Positions 40,020 through 49,246 of a stretch of DNA of 64,000 bases are shown in pieces (position 1 is the first letter of the stretch; every line of letters begins with the position of its first letter). Source of the stretch: Thalassospira lohafexi (GTDB taxonomy: Bacteria; Pseudomonadota; Alphaproteobacteria; Rhodospirillales; Thalassospiraceae); assembly GCF_002844275.1 (NCBI RefSeq), contig NZ_NXGX01000002.1, forward strand, positions 434,001-498,000. Reading direction: 5' to 3'. The notes under the pieces were generated by a model. That model was not told the origin of the DNA and made no database searches. It saw nothing but the letters and a program-made list of their open reading frames with translations. The position numbers and the translations under genes were made by a program.

Positions 40020-40184
40020 CACCGGATGGACGAGTTGCCATATGACGGCAGTCGCCGCTCTTTCGCGTGCGATGTTCGAGCGGGTTTTAATCCCGTCCCG
40101 TAAAGAATGCAAGCCCTAAAGTACCTGCAAATGCGCGGTTTGTGAACCTTTGGACTGTTCGCATTACAATTCCCCCCGAAACCA

Positions 40185-43100
40185 TCAGATTTCCTCGGCA
40201 AATTCAACGCCTGGAATAGCCCCGATGGCACCGATCAGAGATGGCCCGACCTTATAACTGTCTTCAAGCTCGATCTCGGCCATGCGGCCATCGCCACACA
40301 TGGACGACAAGGTCACAAGGCCCCTTCCCTTACCCGCCGTTTCCAGCAACTCGCGAATTTCTGAAACCGGATCAGGGCGGTTCAACCGAATGCGAATGCC
40401 TTCGGCCGCACCAGATACGGCTTGTTCAAGGTCCTCGACCCGCTGACCCTGAATACGCAGCTGCCCCTCGCGCATCTCGGCTGCCACGATCAACAAGACC
40501 GGGCGTCCGGCATTGATGATTTCCTTGTATGCCGCCCAGGCTTCTGCCCAGAAAGCAACTTCGAAGCTGCCGGTCGGGTCAGAAAACATGACAAAGGCAA
40601 ATTTCGAACCGTTCTTTTTCGAAATCATTTCACGGGCATTGATCAAGGTTCCGGCGAGTTTGATCGCGCCTTTGTTCTGCGCACGCATGCGGGCAGGCAA
40701 TTCCTTGATCGGTGCAATGCCAATCCGCTGAATACTTTTGCCGAACGTATCAAGCGGATGGGCCGACAGGTAAAAACCAATGGCCGAGAATTCCTCGGTC
40801 AGTTTTTCCATCGGCACCCAGTCACGCTCATCAGGCAGTTTGATCGCGTCCTTGGCAAAGGCGCTTTCATCACCAAACATCGAAATCTGGTCATCATTGC
40901 GCGCCTGCATTTCGCGCTGGGCAACGGCGATGACTTTATCAACATGCTCCAGCATGACTTTGCGGTTGGTTGCCAGACAGTCCAGCGCACCGGCACGGAC
41001 AAGGTTTTCAAGCAGTCGTTTATTGACGGCCCGACTATCGATGCGCGATGCAAAATCGGTGAGGTCTTTAAACGGCCCGTTGGCTTCACGCTCGGCCACA
41101 AGGCTTTCCATCGCCGCATCGCCGACATTGCGGATTGCCGCCAGCGCATAGCGGATTTTACCGCCGCTCTCGTGGTTTTCGACCGAGAAGGCGACTTGCG
41201 AATGGTTGATGCAGGGCGGCAGAATTTCGATTTCAAGCCGTTCGACTTCTTGTTTAAACACCGCAAGTTTTTCGGTGTTGTGCATATCAAGCGTCATCAA
41301 CGCGGCCATGAATTCGACCGGATAGTTGGCCTTTAGAAACGCAGTTTGATAGGCCACCAGCGCATAGGCGGCGGCGTGTGATTTGTTAAAGCCGTAGGAT
41401 GCGAATTTGGCGACCTGATCAAAGATGTCGGATGCCTGTCCGCGATCAACACCGTTCTTTTCGGATCCTTCGACAAACAGCGACCGCTGCTTTTCCATTT
41501 CCTCGGCGATTTTTTTACCCATCGCACGACGCAGCAAATCTGCACCACCAAGCGAATAGCCCGCCATGATCTGGGCCAGCTCCATGACCTGTTCCTGATA
41601 GATCATGATGCCATAGGTTTCTTGCAGGATCGGCTGCAACATCGGGTGCATGTAGTCAGGTTCTTCCTGACCATGCTTACGCGCGATGTAATGCGGGATA
41701 TTATCCATCGGGCCCGGACGATACAGCGCCACGACAGCGATAATATCTTCAAGCGTATCTGGCTTCAGACCGCGCAAAACGTCCTGCATGCCTTGCGATT
41801 CAAGCTGGAACACGCCGACGGTTTCAGCGGCAGACAACAGTTTAAACGATGGACGATCATCAAGCTCAATCGCACTGATATCAAAGTCTTGCGGGACGTC
41901 TTTGCGTTGACGCATTAAATTCACGGCTTCGATAATCACCGTCAGGGTCTTAAGCCCCAGGAAGTCAAACTTTACCAGCCCGGCATTTTCAACATACTTC
42001 ATGTTGAACTGTGTCACCGGCATATCCGAGCGCGGATCGCGATAGAGCGGGACCAGCTCATCAAGATCGCGGTCACCGATCACAACCCCGGCCGCGTGGG
42101 TCGAGGAGTTGCGATACAGCCCTTCGATCTGCATGGCGATGGTGAGCAAGCGGTCGATGTCGGGGTCTTCACGCGCAATCCGCCGCAGGTCCGGTTCCAT
42201 ATCGATCGCTTCTTTGAGCGGGATCGGTTTGGCCGGGTCACCGGGAATCATTTTACAGATTTTATCGACATAGCCATACGGGATGCTCAGCACACGCCCA
42301 ACGTCACGCACGGCGGCCTTGGCTTGCAGCTTACCGAATGTGATGATCTGTGCAACGCGGTCATGACCGTATTTTTTCTGCACATACTCAATCACTTCGC
42401 CGCGTCGATCCTGACAGAAATCAACGTCAAAGTCAGGCATCGACACACGTTCCGGGTTAAGGAAACGTTCGAACAGAAGCGAGAACCGTAGCGGATCAAG
42501 ATCGGTGATCAGAAGTGCATAGGCCACAAGCGACCCTGCACCCGACCCACGGCCCGGCCCAACCGGGATTTCATGATCCTTGGCCCACTGAATGAAATCA
42601 GCAACGATCAGAAAGTAGCCCGGGAAACCCATCTGATTGATGATGCCAAGCTCATACTCCAGACGCGTCCAATAGGGTTTGGCCGTTTCTTCCTTATCCG
42701 CGTCCGACATGTCCGGGGTATAGACGTATTTTTCCAACCGGCCCTTAAGGCCCTCCTCGGACATATGGCGCAGTTCATCAACCTCGGTGCGGCCTTCGCC
42801 ACAATCAAAGGGCGGCAGGATCGGATCGATTTTTTCGACGTGCCACGAACAGCGTTTGGCAATCGCCACGGTGTTATCACAGGCCTCAGGAATATCGGCG
42901 AATAAGTTGCGCATTTCATCTGCGGTCTTAAACCGGTGATCGCGCGTCAGTTTCCAGCGTTCATCCTGCCCGACAACAGCCCCCTGCCCGATACAGATGA
43001 ACACGTCATGGGCTTCATACATCTTGCCCGACGGGAAATAGCAATTGTTGGTCGCAACAAGCGGCACGTCATGATCGTAGGCCAGCTTGACCAAACCCGG

Positions 43101-43670
43101 TTCGACCTGCTCCTCAAGCGCCTCACCGTGTCTTTGCAACTCGATATACAGGCGGTTGCCAAAGATGCCCTTTAATTTCGTCAGGCAGGCTTCGGCCTTA
43201 TCGAGCTGTTCCTCGGCCAGAAGACGCGCCAGCGGCCCGGTTGGGCCCCCGGTCAGGCAAATCACATGATCGGAATATTTTTCGATGTGCTCATATAACG
43301 CTTTGGGCTCGCTTCCGGCCTCAGACGTCATATGGGCGCGCGAAACAATTTTCAGAAGGTTGAAATAACCTTCCTTATTCTGGGCGATCAGAACAAGGCG
43401 ATCGGGCATCGGTTCGCGCATGATTTTGCCAACAGCAGGCTTATCACCAAACCGCTCAAAACCCATTTGGACGCCAAGGATCGGCTGAATACCCGCACCA
43501 CTCATGGCGCCAGCGAAATCAAGCGCGCCAAACATATTGTCGGTATCGGTCATCGCAACGGCGGGTTGGCCGTCGGCTGCGCAAAGTTTGGCAAGCTCCT
43601 TCGTCGTGATGGCACCTTCGGCAAGCGAATAGTTGGTGTGAACACGAAGATGGACGAAACCGTTTTCCAT
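40185..43670 (-). CDS. dnaE: DNA polymerase III alpha subunit
   Basis: Replicative DNA polymerase. It is 1161 residues, DnaE1 type. An N-terminal PHP domain (FVHLRVHTNYSLAEGAITTK, with TDTDNMFGALDFA) covers about 1-270. The polymerase active-site regions are GPGRGSGAGSLVAYAL and PDFDVDFCQDRRGEVI, with the three catalytic aspartates expected here and near residue 555 (KFDFLGLKTL). Other blocks are RPGPMDNIPHYIARKHG and YQEQVMELAQIMAGYSLGGAD. A helix-hairpin-helix is followed by an OB fold (IKLAGTLINAREMISKKNGSKF) near residue 1000. It sits between lolD and rpsB, separated from lolD by a hairpin. Confidence 0.98.
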   Translation of the reverse strand: MENGFVHLRVHTNYSLAEGAITTKELAKLCAADGQPAVAMTDTDNMFGALDFAGAMSGAGIQPILGVQMGFERFGDKPAVGKIMREPMPDRLVLIAQNKEGYFNLLKIVSRAHMTSEAGSEPKALYEHIEKYSDHVICLTGGPTGPLARLLAEEQLDKAEACLTKLKGIFGNRLYIELQRHGEALEEQVEPGLVKLAYDHDVPLVATNNCYFPSGKMYEAHDVFICIGQGAVVGQDERWKLTRDHRFKTADEMRNLFADIPEACDNTVAIAKRCSWHVEKIDPILPPFDCGEGRTEVDELRHMSEEGLKGRLEKYVYTPDMSDADKEETAKPYWTRLEYELGIINQMGFPGYFLIVADFIQWAKDHEIPVGPGRGSGAGSLVAYALLITDLDPLRFSLLFERFLNPERVSMPDFDVDFCQDRRGEVIEYVQKKYGHDRVAQIITFGKLQAKAAVRDVGRVLSIPYGYVDKICKMIPGDPAKPIPLKEAIDMEPDLRRIAREDPDIDRLLTIAMQIEGLYRNSSTHAAGVVIGDRDLDELVPLYRDPRSDMPVTQFNMKYVENAGLVKFDFLGLKTLTVIIEAVNLMRQRKDVPQDFDISAIELDDRPSFKLLSAAETVGVFQLESQGMQDVLRGLKPDTLEDIIAVVALYRPGPMDNIPHYIARKHGQEEPDYMHPMLQPILQETYGIMIYQEQVMELAQIMAGYSLGGADLLRRAMGKKIAEEMEKQRSLFVEGSEKNGVDRGQASDIFDQVAKFASYGFNKSHAAAYALVAYQTAFLKANYPVEFMAALMTLDMHNTEKLAVFKQEVERLEIEILPPCINHSQVAFSVENHESGGKIRYALAAIRNVGDAAMESLVAEREANGPFKDLTDFASRIDSRAVNKRLLENLVRAGALDCLATNRKVMLEHVDKVIAVAQREMQARNDDQISMFGDESAFAKDAIKLPDERDWVPMEKLTEEFSAIGFYLSAHPLDTFGKSIQRIGIAPIKELPARMRAQNKGAIKLAGTLINAREMISKKNGSKFAFVMFSDPTGSFEVAFWAEAWAAYKEIINAGRPVLLIVAAEMREGQLRIQGQRVEDLEQAVSGAAEGIRIRLNRPDPVSEIRELLETAGKGRGLVTLSSMCGDGRMAEIELEDSYKVGPSLIGAIGAIPGVEFAEEI

Positions 43671-43709
43671 CGTAATTTTACCCCGGAAAAGAAGACAAAA
43701 GACTGGTCA

Positions 43710-43741
43710 CGCGGTGTTTCGCACACTGGCGAAACACCGCG
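43710..43741 (-). terminator. Strong hairpin between lolD and dnaE
   Basis: CGCGGTGTTTCG pairs perfectly with CGAAACACCGCG (12 bases) around an 8-base loop. No good T-run follows on the minus strand (GTGACCAGTCTTTTG), so it may be a partial terminator or a 3' end stabiliser for lolD mRNA. Confidence 0.6.
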
Positions 43742-43796
43742 TTCGATCAGCTTAGAGAATTTTGAGCCGTTGCGAAAGATCGCTTAGGGACAGAAC

Positions 43797-44531
43797 CTAG
43801 GCGAGTTCGGCTGGATCAAGTTCGACCAAATGACCGTCACGCAAGGTCACAACCCGGTCCATCTGGCTTGCCAGTGCCGGGTTATGGGTTGCGATCAAGG
43901 ATGCCAGACCCGTTTCACGCACCAGCGACATCAACATGCCAAAGACAGTTGCCGCGGTTTGCGGATCAAGATTCCCGGTCGGCTCATCGGCAAATAAAAC
44001 GTCTGGCACATTGGCAAGGGCACGCGCAATGGCAACCCGTTGCTGCTCACCACCCGACAAGCGTGCGGGACGATGTTCAGCCCGATTTTCGAGACCAAGA
44101 CAGCGCAGCAGTTCAAGACCGCGCACTTCGGCTTCGGAGCGTTTCAGGCCATTGATCATTTGCGGCATGACGACATTTTCAATTGCAGAAAATTCCGGCA
44201 GCAAATGATGGTACTGATAGACAAAGCCGATATGGCGACGGCGCATTTCGGTCCGCGCGAGATCGGACAAGTCCGTGCTGCGCTGACCACCAATCGACAC
44301 CAAACCGCCGTCAGGCTTTTCAAGCAATCCGGCAATCTGAAGCAAGGTTGATTTACCCGCACCCGACGGCCCGACAAGGGCGACAATTTCGCCCTGATGG
44401 ATTTCAAGATCGACTGATTTGAGGATTTCCAGCTGATCGGGGCCCTGATTGAAAACACGATCAATCTTTTCAAGGCGCAGAACAACAGTACGCGAGCGTT
44501 CCTGAGCGGTTGTTTTGACCTGATCACTCAT
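43797..44531 (-). CDS. lolD: Lipoprotein-releasing ABC transporter ATPase LolD
   Basis: ATPase of LolCDE, which extracts outer-membrane lipoproteins from the inner membrane and hands them to LolA. The ATG at 44531 gives 244 residues; it overlaps the lolC/E stop by 8 bases. Motifs are Walker [19 protein letters not shown]-loop [10 protein letters not shown], signature [15 protein letters not shown], Walker [13 protein letters not shown], and the switch histidine in ATHN. The LolD-typical segment [17 protein letters not shown] is present. Confidence 0.96.
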   Translation of the reverse strand: MSDQVKTTAQERSRTVVLRLEKIDRVFNQGPDQLEILKSVDLEIHQGEIVALVGPSGAGKSTLLQIAGLLEKPDGGLVSIGGQRSTDLSDLARTEMRRRHIGFVYQYHHLLPEFSAIENVVMPQMINGLKRSEAEVRGLELLRCLGLENRAEHRPARLSGGEQQRVAIARALANVPDVLFADEPTGNLDPQTAATVFGMLMSLVRETGLASLIATHNPALASQMDRVVTLRDGHLVELDPAELA

Positions 44532-45774
44532 AGCGCAGAGCCTCCACCGGATCGAGACGCGACGCGCGCCATGCCGGATAAACCGTGGCAAGGAAGGTCA
44601 GTGTGAGCGACATGACGCAAACCAGAACGACCTCGCCCGTATCCATATCGGCCGGCAGTTGCGACAGGAAATAGATTTCAGCATTAAACAAATCGGTGCC
44701 CGTTAGGGTCTGAATGAATTGGCGGATGTTTTCGATGTTCAGGCAGAACAACACACCGATGATCAAACCACTCAGCGTGCCCAAAACCCCGATGGATGCG
44801 CCCGCCAGGAAGAACACCTTCATGATTGATTTGCGGGTCGCCCCCATGGTGCGCAGGATGGCGATATCGCGACCCTTATCCTTGACCAGCATGACCATGC
44901 CCGAAATGATATTGAAGGCGGCAACAAGAATGATCAATGTCAGGATCAGGAACATCACATTACGTTCGACCTGTAATGCATTGAAAAATCCGGAATTTGA
45001 TTGTTGCCAATTGACCAGCCGCAGCTTTTCACTGGCAAGCGTTGTCAACAGCGTATCCATGGTGTCATCGAGTGACGAGATATCATCAAGCATCACTTCA
45101 AAATGTGTGATTTTCTCGGGCAGGCGGAAATAAAGCTGTGCGGCAGACAGCGGCATAAAGATAAACCCGCTGTCATATTCATACATGCCAATATCAAACA
45201 GCCCGGCCACGGTATAGGCGCGTACACGCGGGACGGCGCCAAATGCGGTGACATTGCCCTTGGGCGAAATCAGATTGACGGTATCACCGACCCCGACACC
45301 AAGCTTCATCGCAAGACGTGCGCCCATGATGATGCTGTCATCACCCTTAAAATTATCAAGCGACCCAAACACGATGTTATCGGCAATAGTTTTACGCTGT
45401 TTAACATCGTCAGGACGCATGCCGCGCACAATGGCACCGCTTGCCCGGCCATTTTTCGATGCCATGACCTGTCCTTCGACGACAGGAACAGACAGCTTTA
45501 CATTGCCGGTTTCAGCGATCTCTTTTTCAATCGCATCGTAATTGGCAATGCCGTCATTGCTTTGTGCATAGACCGATATATGCCCGTTCAAACCCAAAAT
45601 CCGACCAAGTAATTCGGCGCGGAAACCGTTCATGACCGACATCACAATAATCAGCGTTGCCACACCAAGCATGATGCCCAGCAACGAGAAAATGGCGATA
45701 ACGGAAACGAAACCTTCCTGCCGACGTGGACGCAGGTAGCGAAAGGCCACCATACGTTCGAACGGACTGAACAT
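44524..45774 (-). CDS. lolC: Lipoprotein-releasing system membrane protein LolC/LolE
   Basis: Permease of LolCDE. It is 416 residues from the ATG at 45774 ([20 protein letters not shown]), which has GGATAGAG upstream. There are four membrane segments: one near residues 22-45 ([20 protein letters not shown]), then a large periplasmic MacB/LolE-like domain, then three near the C-terminus ([61 protein letters not shown]). Only one such gene is seen, so a homodimer in place of separate LolC and LolE is likely (the LolF arrangement), an inference. It follows proS and overlaps lolD. Confidence 0.93.
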   Translation of the reverse strand: MFSPFERMVAFRYLRPRRQEGFVSVIAIFSLLGIMLGVATLIIVMSVMNGFRAELLGRILGLNGHISVYAQSNDGIANYDAIEKEIAETGNVKLSVPVVEGQVMASKNGRASGAIVRGMRPDDVKQRKTIADNIVFGSLDNFKGDDSIIMGARLAMKLGVGVGDTVNLISPKGNVTAFGAVPRVRAYTVAGLFDIGMYEYDSGFIFMPLSAAQLYFRLPEKITHFEVMLDDISSLDDTMDTLLTTLASEKLRLVNWQQSNSGFFNALQVERNVMFLILTLIILVAAFNIISGMVMLVKDKGRDIAILRTMGATRKSIMKVFFLAGASIGVLGTLSGLIIGVLFCLNIENIRQFIQTLTGTDLFNAEIYFLSQLPADMDTGEVVLVCVMSLTLTFLATVYPAWRASRLDPVEALRYE

Positions 45775-45851
45775 GGGCACTCTATCCTTGTGGAAGCTGG
45801 TCAGGAAATGGCCCCGCATGCCTAAACATCAAACGAAGCCGGAAATCACAA

Positions 45852-45875
45852 CGGGGCAGCAATCGCTGCCCCGTG
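45852..45875 (-). terminator. Hairpin between proS and lolC
   Basis: ACGGGGCAGC pairs with GCTGCCCCGT around an AATC loop, about 14 bases after the proS stop. It has a T-run on the plus side but only TTGTGATTTC on the minus side, so as a terminator of proS it is imperfect. Confidence 0.55.
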
Positions 45876-45888
45876 TTTTAATATTTGA

Positions 45889-47214
45889 TCAGGCGCTAAG
45901 CTGGTTCAGAGCAGCATCGAAGGTAACTTCGGTTTTCTCGCCGCTTCTGCGGTTTTTAAGCTCAACCACACCGTTTTTAAGCCCCTTCGGACCAATGACG
46001 ATCTGCCATGGCAAACCAATCAGGTCCATGTCGGCAAACTTGCCACCGGCACGCATGTCACGGTCATCATAAAGAACCTCGATACCAGCATTGGTGAGCT
46101 TGGCATAGGCGTCTTCGCAGGCCGCGTCACAAGCATCATCACCAGTACGCAGATTGATCAGACCAACCTTGTACGGGGCAACAGCGTCGGGCCAGATGAT
46201 ACCGTTTTCGTCATGGGATGCTTCGATCAACGCACCGACAAGACGCGAAACGCCAATTCCGTAAGACCCCATCTGCACCGGGGTATCCTTGCCATCCGGG
46301 CCAAGAACAGTTGCGCCCATCGGTTCGGAATATTTCGCACCGAAATGGAAGATATGACCAACTTCGATCCCGCGCGTCGTCACCAGGTCATTCCCCAAGG
46401 ACTTTACCGCATCCTGTTCTGGATCGTGCATGTCCTCGGTCGCGGCGTAATCTTTAAGTGTCGTCTGCACCCAGCTTTCAAGGCCGGTACGGTCATTGAG
46501 GTCAACACCCTGCCCGCTCAGATCTTTTTCCAGCCATTTCTGATCGCAGAAAACTTCACTTTCACCGGTTTCGGCAAGAATGATGAATTCGTGGCTCAAA
46601 TCACCACCAATCGGGCCGGTATCAGCCACCATCGGGATCGCCTTCACACCCAAACGGGTAAAGGTCCGGCAATAGGCCAGGAAAATCTTGTTATAGGTGT
46701 GACGCGCGCTTTCGTAATCGATGTCGAACGAATAGGCATCCTTCATCAGGAATTCGCGGCCCCGCATCACGCCAAAGCGCGGGCGGATCTCGTCACGGAA
46801 TTTCCACTGAATGTGATAGAGCATCTGCGGCAGCTGCTTATAAGAACGCACATCATTGCGGAAGATATCGGTGATGGCTTCTTCGTTGGTCGGCCCAAAC
46901 AGCATTTTACGATCATGACGGTCGGTAATGCGCAGCATCTCCAGACCGTAATCATCGTAACGACCACTTTCCTGCCAGAGCTCGGCGGGCTGAATGGTTG
47001 GCATCAGCAGTTCGTTAAAGCCGATCTTGTCCTGTTCTTCACGAACGATCTGTTCGATTTTCTTGAGAACACGGTGGCCAAGCGGCAGCCAGGAATAGAT
47101 ACCCGCCGTGAGCTGGCGGACCATACCAGCGCGCAGCATCAAACGGTGAGAAGCAATCTGGGCTTCTGACGGGGTTTCCTTCAGGGTCGGCAGAAAGAAC
47201 TGGGAAAGACGCAT
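45889..47214 (-). CDS. proS: Prolyl-tRNA synthetase (short alphaproteobacterial type)
   Basis: Class II synthetase charging tRNA-Pro. It is 441 residues from the ATG at 47214, well short of the roughly 570 of E. coli ProRS. Motif 1 lies around [20 protein letters not shown], motif 2 is [20 protein letters not shown], and motif 3 is [17 protein letters not shown]. Between motifs 2 and 3 the editing domain (INS) is reduced to a short insert, about residues 215-285. Such enzymes, known from Rhodopseudomonas, lack normal cis editing of Ala-tRNA-Pro and rely on free-standing editing proteins, none of which is in this window. A GAGG Shine-Dalgarno precedes it. Confidence 0.96.
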   Translation of the reverse strand: MRLSQFFLPTLKETPSEAQIASHRLMLRAGMVRQLTAGIYSWLPLGHRVLKKIEQIVREEQDKIGFNELLMPTIQPAELWQESGRYDDYGLEMLRITDRHDRKMLFGPTNEEAITDIFRNDVRSYKQLPQMLYHIQWKFRDEIRPRFGVMRGREFLMKDAYSFDIDYESARHTYNKIFLAYCRTFTRLGVKAIPMVADTGPIGGDLSHEFIILAETGESEVFCDQKWLEKDLSGQGVDLNDRTGLESWVQTTLKDYAATEDMHDPEQDAVKSLGNDLVTTRGIEVGHIFHFGAKYSEPMGATVLGPDGKDTPVQMGSYGIGVSRLVGALIEASHDENGIIWPDAVAPYKVGLINLRTGDDACDAACEDAYAKLTNAGIEVLYDDRDMRAGGKFADMDLIGLPWQIVIGPKGLKNGVVELKNRRSGEKTEVTFDAALNQLSA

Positions 47215-47400
47215 CAATGCCTCGTGATGAACAAATCTGAATTGTTGGGTTTATGAATTACCTTGCCCGGAAAATGCGACAGCATCGCGCGAAACGCAAG
47301 CTGGAACTTATGTTATCTGATCGCAGTCTGATTAGTTTCCAATGATGGCAAAACTACGATTGTCCACGAAGGCCTGCATCTATGTGTACAGATTGCCCCC

Positions 47401-47424
47401 ATAACGCCCAACGGGCGGCGTTAT
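47401..47424. repeat. Hairpin at the end of the secreted unknown gene
   Basis: ATAACGCC and GGCGTTAT are separated by 8 bases, overlapping the stop codon of the gene at 47421. It has no T-run on the minus strand; it is possibly a 3' end element. Confidence 0.4.
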
Positions 47425-47981
47425 CTGAACCCCGCCTGACGACAGGCTTCGATCAGTTCGGCACTTGCACCATCGTCGTCCAATGGCTGATCGTTAAAAT
47501 AAACCCGGCCGTTACGATAGGAAATCTTGCCAATGCTTTGCTCTCCACTGACGCCCTCAGGGACGGAAATCCCGGAATATTCGAAGAAATCAATCGTTAC
47601 CGGAAACTCAATTTCCTTTGGCAAGGAGTTCAGAATGTTGCTGCCACCGTTAAGATCAGCCGGTGCAACCTTGTTGCCCCGCACATCCACACCCGACTGA
47701 TAGGCAACATCGTCGTCGGGCATATGTTTGACCAATTGCTTACAGGCCGAACGCGTAACCGTAATCGTCGGTTTGGCGTCTTCGCCCTGCGGCATTGCTG
47801 CAGCATCATTGCCCGCGCCAACGCCATCTTGCTGCGATGACGGAAAAGGAGAATCGGCTTGCGCCCACCCCGTAGAAGGCAAAACAGAAATCAGAACGAC
47901 TGACGCCAACACCTTCAATAGTCTGATGTTAAGACCAGAAACATGGCATCTAATAGGTTCAGCCAATGGATTCTTATTCAT
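47421..47981 (-). CDS. Unknown exported protein with two cysteines
   Basis: 186 residues with no family I recognise. A hydrophobic stretch at about residues 19-35 (LRLLKVLASVVLISVLPS region) and an AQA site at about 40-42 indicate a signal peptide. After a low-complexity stretch (Ser/Gln/Gly/Asp, 43-70) comes a domain of about 110 residues. It starts ITVTRSACKQLVKHMPDDDVAYQSGVDVRG and ends ASAELIEACRQAGFR, with single cysteines at 80 and 180 that could form a disulfide. The middle reads PKEIEFPVTIDFFEY and GKISYRNGRVYFNDQPL. It lies upstream of proS, apparently as a single gene. A periplasmic role is likely; function unknown. Confidence 0.7.
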   Translation of the reverse strand: MNKNPLAEPIRCHVSGLNIRLLKVLASVVLISVLPSTGWAQADSPFPSSQQDGVGAGNDAAAMPQGEDAKPTITVTRSACKQLVKHMPDDDVAYQSGVDVRGNKVAPADLNGGSNILNSLPKEIEFPVTIDFFEYSGISVPEGVSGEQSIGKISYRNGRVYFNDQPLDDDGASAELIEACRQAGFR

Positions 47982-48090
47982 CTTTTAGTTTCGCCCTATC
48001 TGTGTGCAATGCAGCATCGAATCATTTGTGAATATTCGTCAAAACATCTTGCATAAAACGGAAACATGTGGCTTTTTAGTCCTCCGCTAA

Positions 48091-48258
48091 CGGCGCAAGA
48101 TCGTTGCGGTAGGCGTATCGCAGCCGCTCATAAAATTGCGGGAGGCTTTAGTTGCCAATAAGCATACAAGAAGCTGGCGCGACGTCGAATTAAAACCTGT
48201 GCTAGATGCCCAGGTCTTAGGAGGAAGCATAAGAAGATTACGGGAAAAACAGCTATAA
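48091..48258 (+). pseudogene. Possible gene remnant, 3' end only
   Basis: A plus-strand frame of 55 codons ends in TAA at 48256-48258, just 13 bases before a strong terminator. It has no ATG or GTG start with a ribosome site; a stop at 48088-48090 precedes it, and the same frame is open upstream of that stop back to 47989. The translation includes SQPLIKLREALVANKHTRSW and ends GGSIRRLREKQL; I recognise no family. It uses codons rare in the rest of the window (ATA, AGA, CTA, TTA). It may be the tail of a decayed, perhaps acquired gene, a short real gene, or chance. Confidence 0.35.
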
Positions 48259-48271
48259 AAATAGCATCTTA

Positions 48272-48301
48272 GCAAGATCCTTTGGATCTTGCTTTTTTTT
48301 T
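48272..48301 (+). terminator. Strong Rho-independent terminator with no recognised gene upstream
   Basis: GCAAGATCC pairs perfectly with GGATCTTGC around a TTT loop, followed by nine T residues. It is oriented on the plus strand, while the flanking genes are all on the minus strand. It implies a plus-strand transcript ending here, either the remnant frame at 48091-48258 or a small RNA. Confidence 0.88.
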
Positions 48302-48345
48302 GGGCTTATCGCCTTCTCGATCATTTTTGTGCAGGCCCAAACGAC

Positions 48346-48374
48346 AAAACCCCGCAACATATGTGCGGGGTTTT
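48346..48374. terminator. Bidirectional terminator after the DUF1467 gene
   Basis: AAAACCCCGC pairs with GCGGGGTTTT around a 9-base loop, with TTTTGTC on the minus side. It lies 25 bases after the minus-strand DUF1467 gene. Confidence 0.85.
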
Positions 48375-48399
48375 CTGTTTTGGCAAAGGACCGTAACGC

Positions 48400-48639
48400 T
48401 TATTGTGGCGGACGGACTTCAATCATACCGCTGGTGATCACGAACCATGCCACCACCCATAAAATGCCTGAAATGGCACTGGTGGCCAGAACCTTTTTCC
48501 ACATATGAGCTTGCTGCGGTGCGCCACTGTCATGACCGGCTTCGACATTTTCGGTGCGTTTGACGCCAAAGGGCAACACCATAAACAGAACCAGCCACCA
48601 GATGACGATATAGACCAGAGTTCCGGAAAACCAGTTCAT
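48400..48639 (-). CDS. DUF1467 small membrane protein
   Basis: 79 residues of the DUF1467 family, a small inner-membrane protein found almost only in alphaproteobacteria. It has two membrane segments: about residues 5-24 (SGTLVYIVIWWLVLFMVLPF) and 51-71 (LATSAISGILWVVAWFVITSG). The family start is MNWFSGTLVYIVIWWLVLF and the basic GVKRTENVEAGHD loop follows the first segment. It sits between mce and proS as in many relatives. Function is unknown. Confidence 0.85.
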   Translation of the reverse strand: MNWFSGTLVYIVIWWLVLFMVLPFGVKRTENVEAGHDSGAPQQAHMWKKVLATSAISGILWVVAWFVITSGMIEVRPPQ

Positions 48640-48723
48640 GAAATGCTCTTTTTGTTGATGGTGAAGCGTGTGTAGATCACTTGATCAGATTGCAAGGCGG
48701 TTAATCGGGAGCCCCACAATCAG

Positions 48724-49128
48724 CTAAACCTGTTCGAGTTCAACCAGTGTGCCGTTGAAGTCCTTGGGATGCAGGAAAAGAACCGGTTTGCCATGCGCCC
48801 CGATTTTCGGATCCCCGTCTCCCAAGACGCGTGCGCCAGTCGCTTTAAGCTTATCACGCGCGGCCAGAATATCATCGACCTCGTAACAGACATGATGAAT
48901 ACCGCCAGAGGTGTTCTTTTCAAGGAATCCCTTGATCGGGGAATTTTCCCCCAGCGGATACAACAATTCAATCTTGGTGTTGGGCAGTTCAACAAAAACG
49001 ACCGTCACCCCGTGATCCGGTTCATCTTGCGGTTCGGAGACCTTAGCCCCCAGCACATCGCGATATTGCGCAATGCTTGCCTCAAGGTCGGGGACTGCGA
49101 TGGCGACATGGTTCAGCCGTCCGATCAT
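48724..49128 (-). CDS. mce: Methylmalonyl-CoA epimerase
   Basis: Interconverts (R)- and (S)-methylmalonyl-CoA, linking propionyl-CoA breakdown to succinyl-CoA. It is 134 residues, a VOC-fold metalloenzyme. It has LNHVAIAVPDLEASIAQYRD with the first metal histidine, VVFVELPNTKIELLYPLG with a glutamate, GGIHHVCYEVDDI with the second histidine, and VLFLHPKDFNGTLVELEQV with the last glutamate. The mutase and propionyl-CoA carboxylase genes are not in the window. It follows rnj, the usual alphaproteobacterial neighbour. Confidence 0.94.
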   Translation of the reverse strand: MIGRLNHVAIAVPDLEASIAQYRDVLGAKVSEPQDEPDHGVTVVFVELPNTKIELLYPLGENSPIKGFLEKNTSGGIHHVCYEVDDILAARDKLKATGARVLGDGDPKIGAHGKPVLFLHPKDFNGTLVELEQV

Positions 49129-49246
49129 ATTCTTACTCCTGCAAAGTGATCTGCCCGATCACTTCTAATCTAGGTTAGCGTCAGTACCCGTGACAATTGC
49201 CCATTTGGTCGAATATGGCCACCAAACGGGATTTCAAAGCCCCTTG

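Larger units (their letters stand above)
47982..48399. other. Gene-poor patch with a decayed frame and two terminators
   Basis: 418 bases between the exported unknown and the DUF1467 gene. It holds the promoter side of the former, a plus-strand frame without a start (48091-48258) and its terminator (48272-48301), and a bidirectional terminator (48346-48374) for the DUF1467 gene. The patch is more AT-rich than its surroundings. No tRNA or known RNA was recognised. Confidence 0.6.

Noticed and set aside
48220-48245. Resemblance to the signal recognition particle RNA core (AGGTC ... GGAAGCA)
   Set aside because: The flanking conserved tetraloop and internal-loop bases are missing and the surrounding sequence does not fold back as the 4.5S RNA does.
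48087-48275. Minus-strand 62-codon frame in the gene-poor patch
   Set aside because: It overlaps the plus-strand terminator stem, has no Shine-Dalgarno and shows no protein-like pattern.
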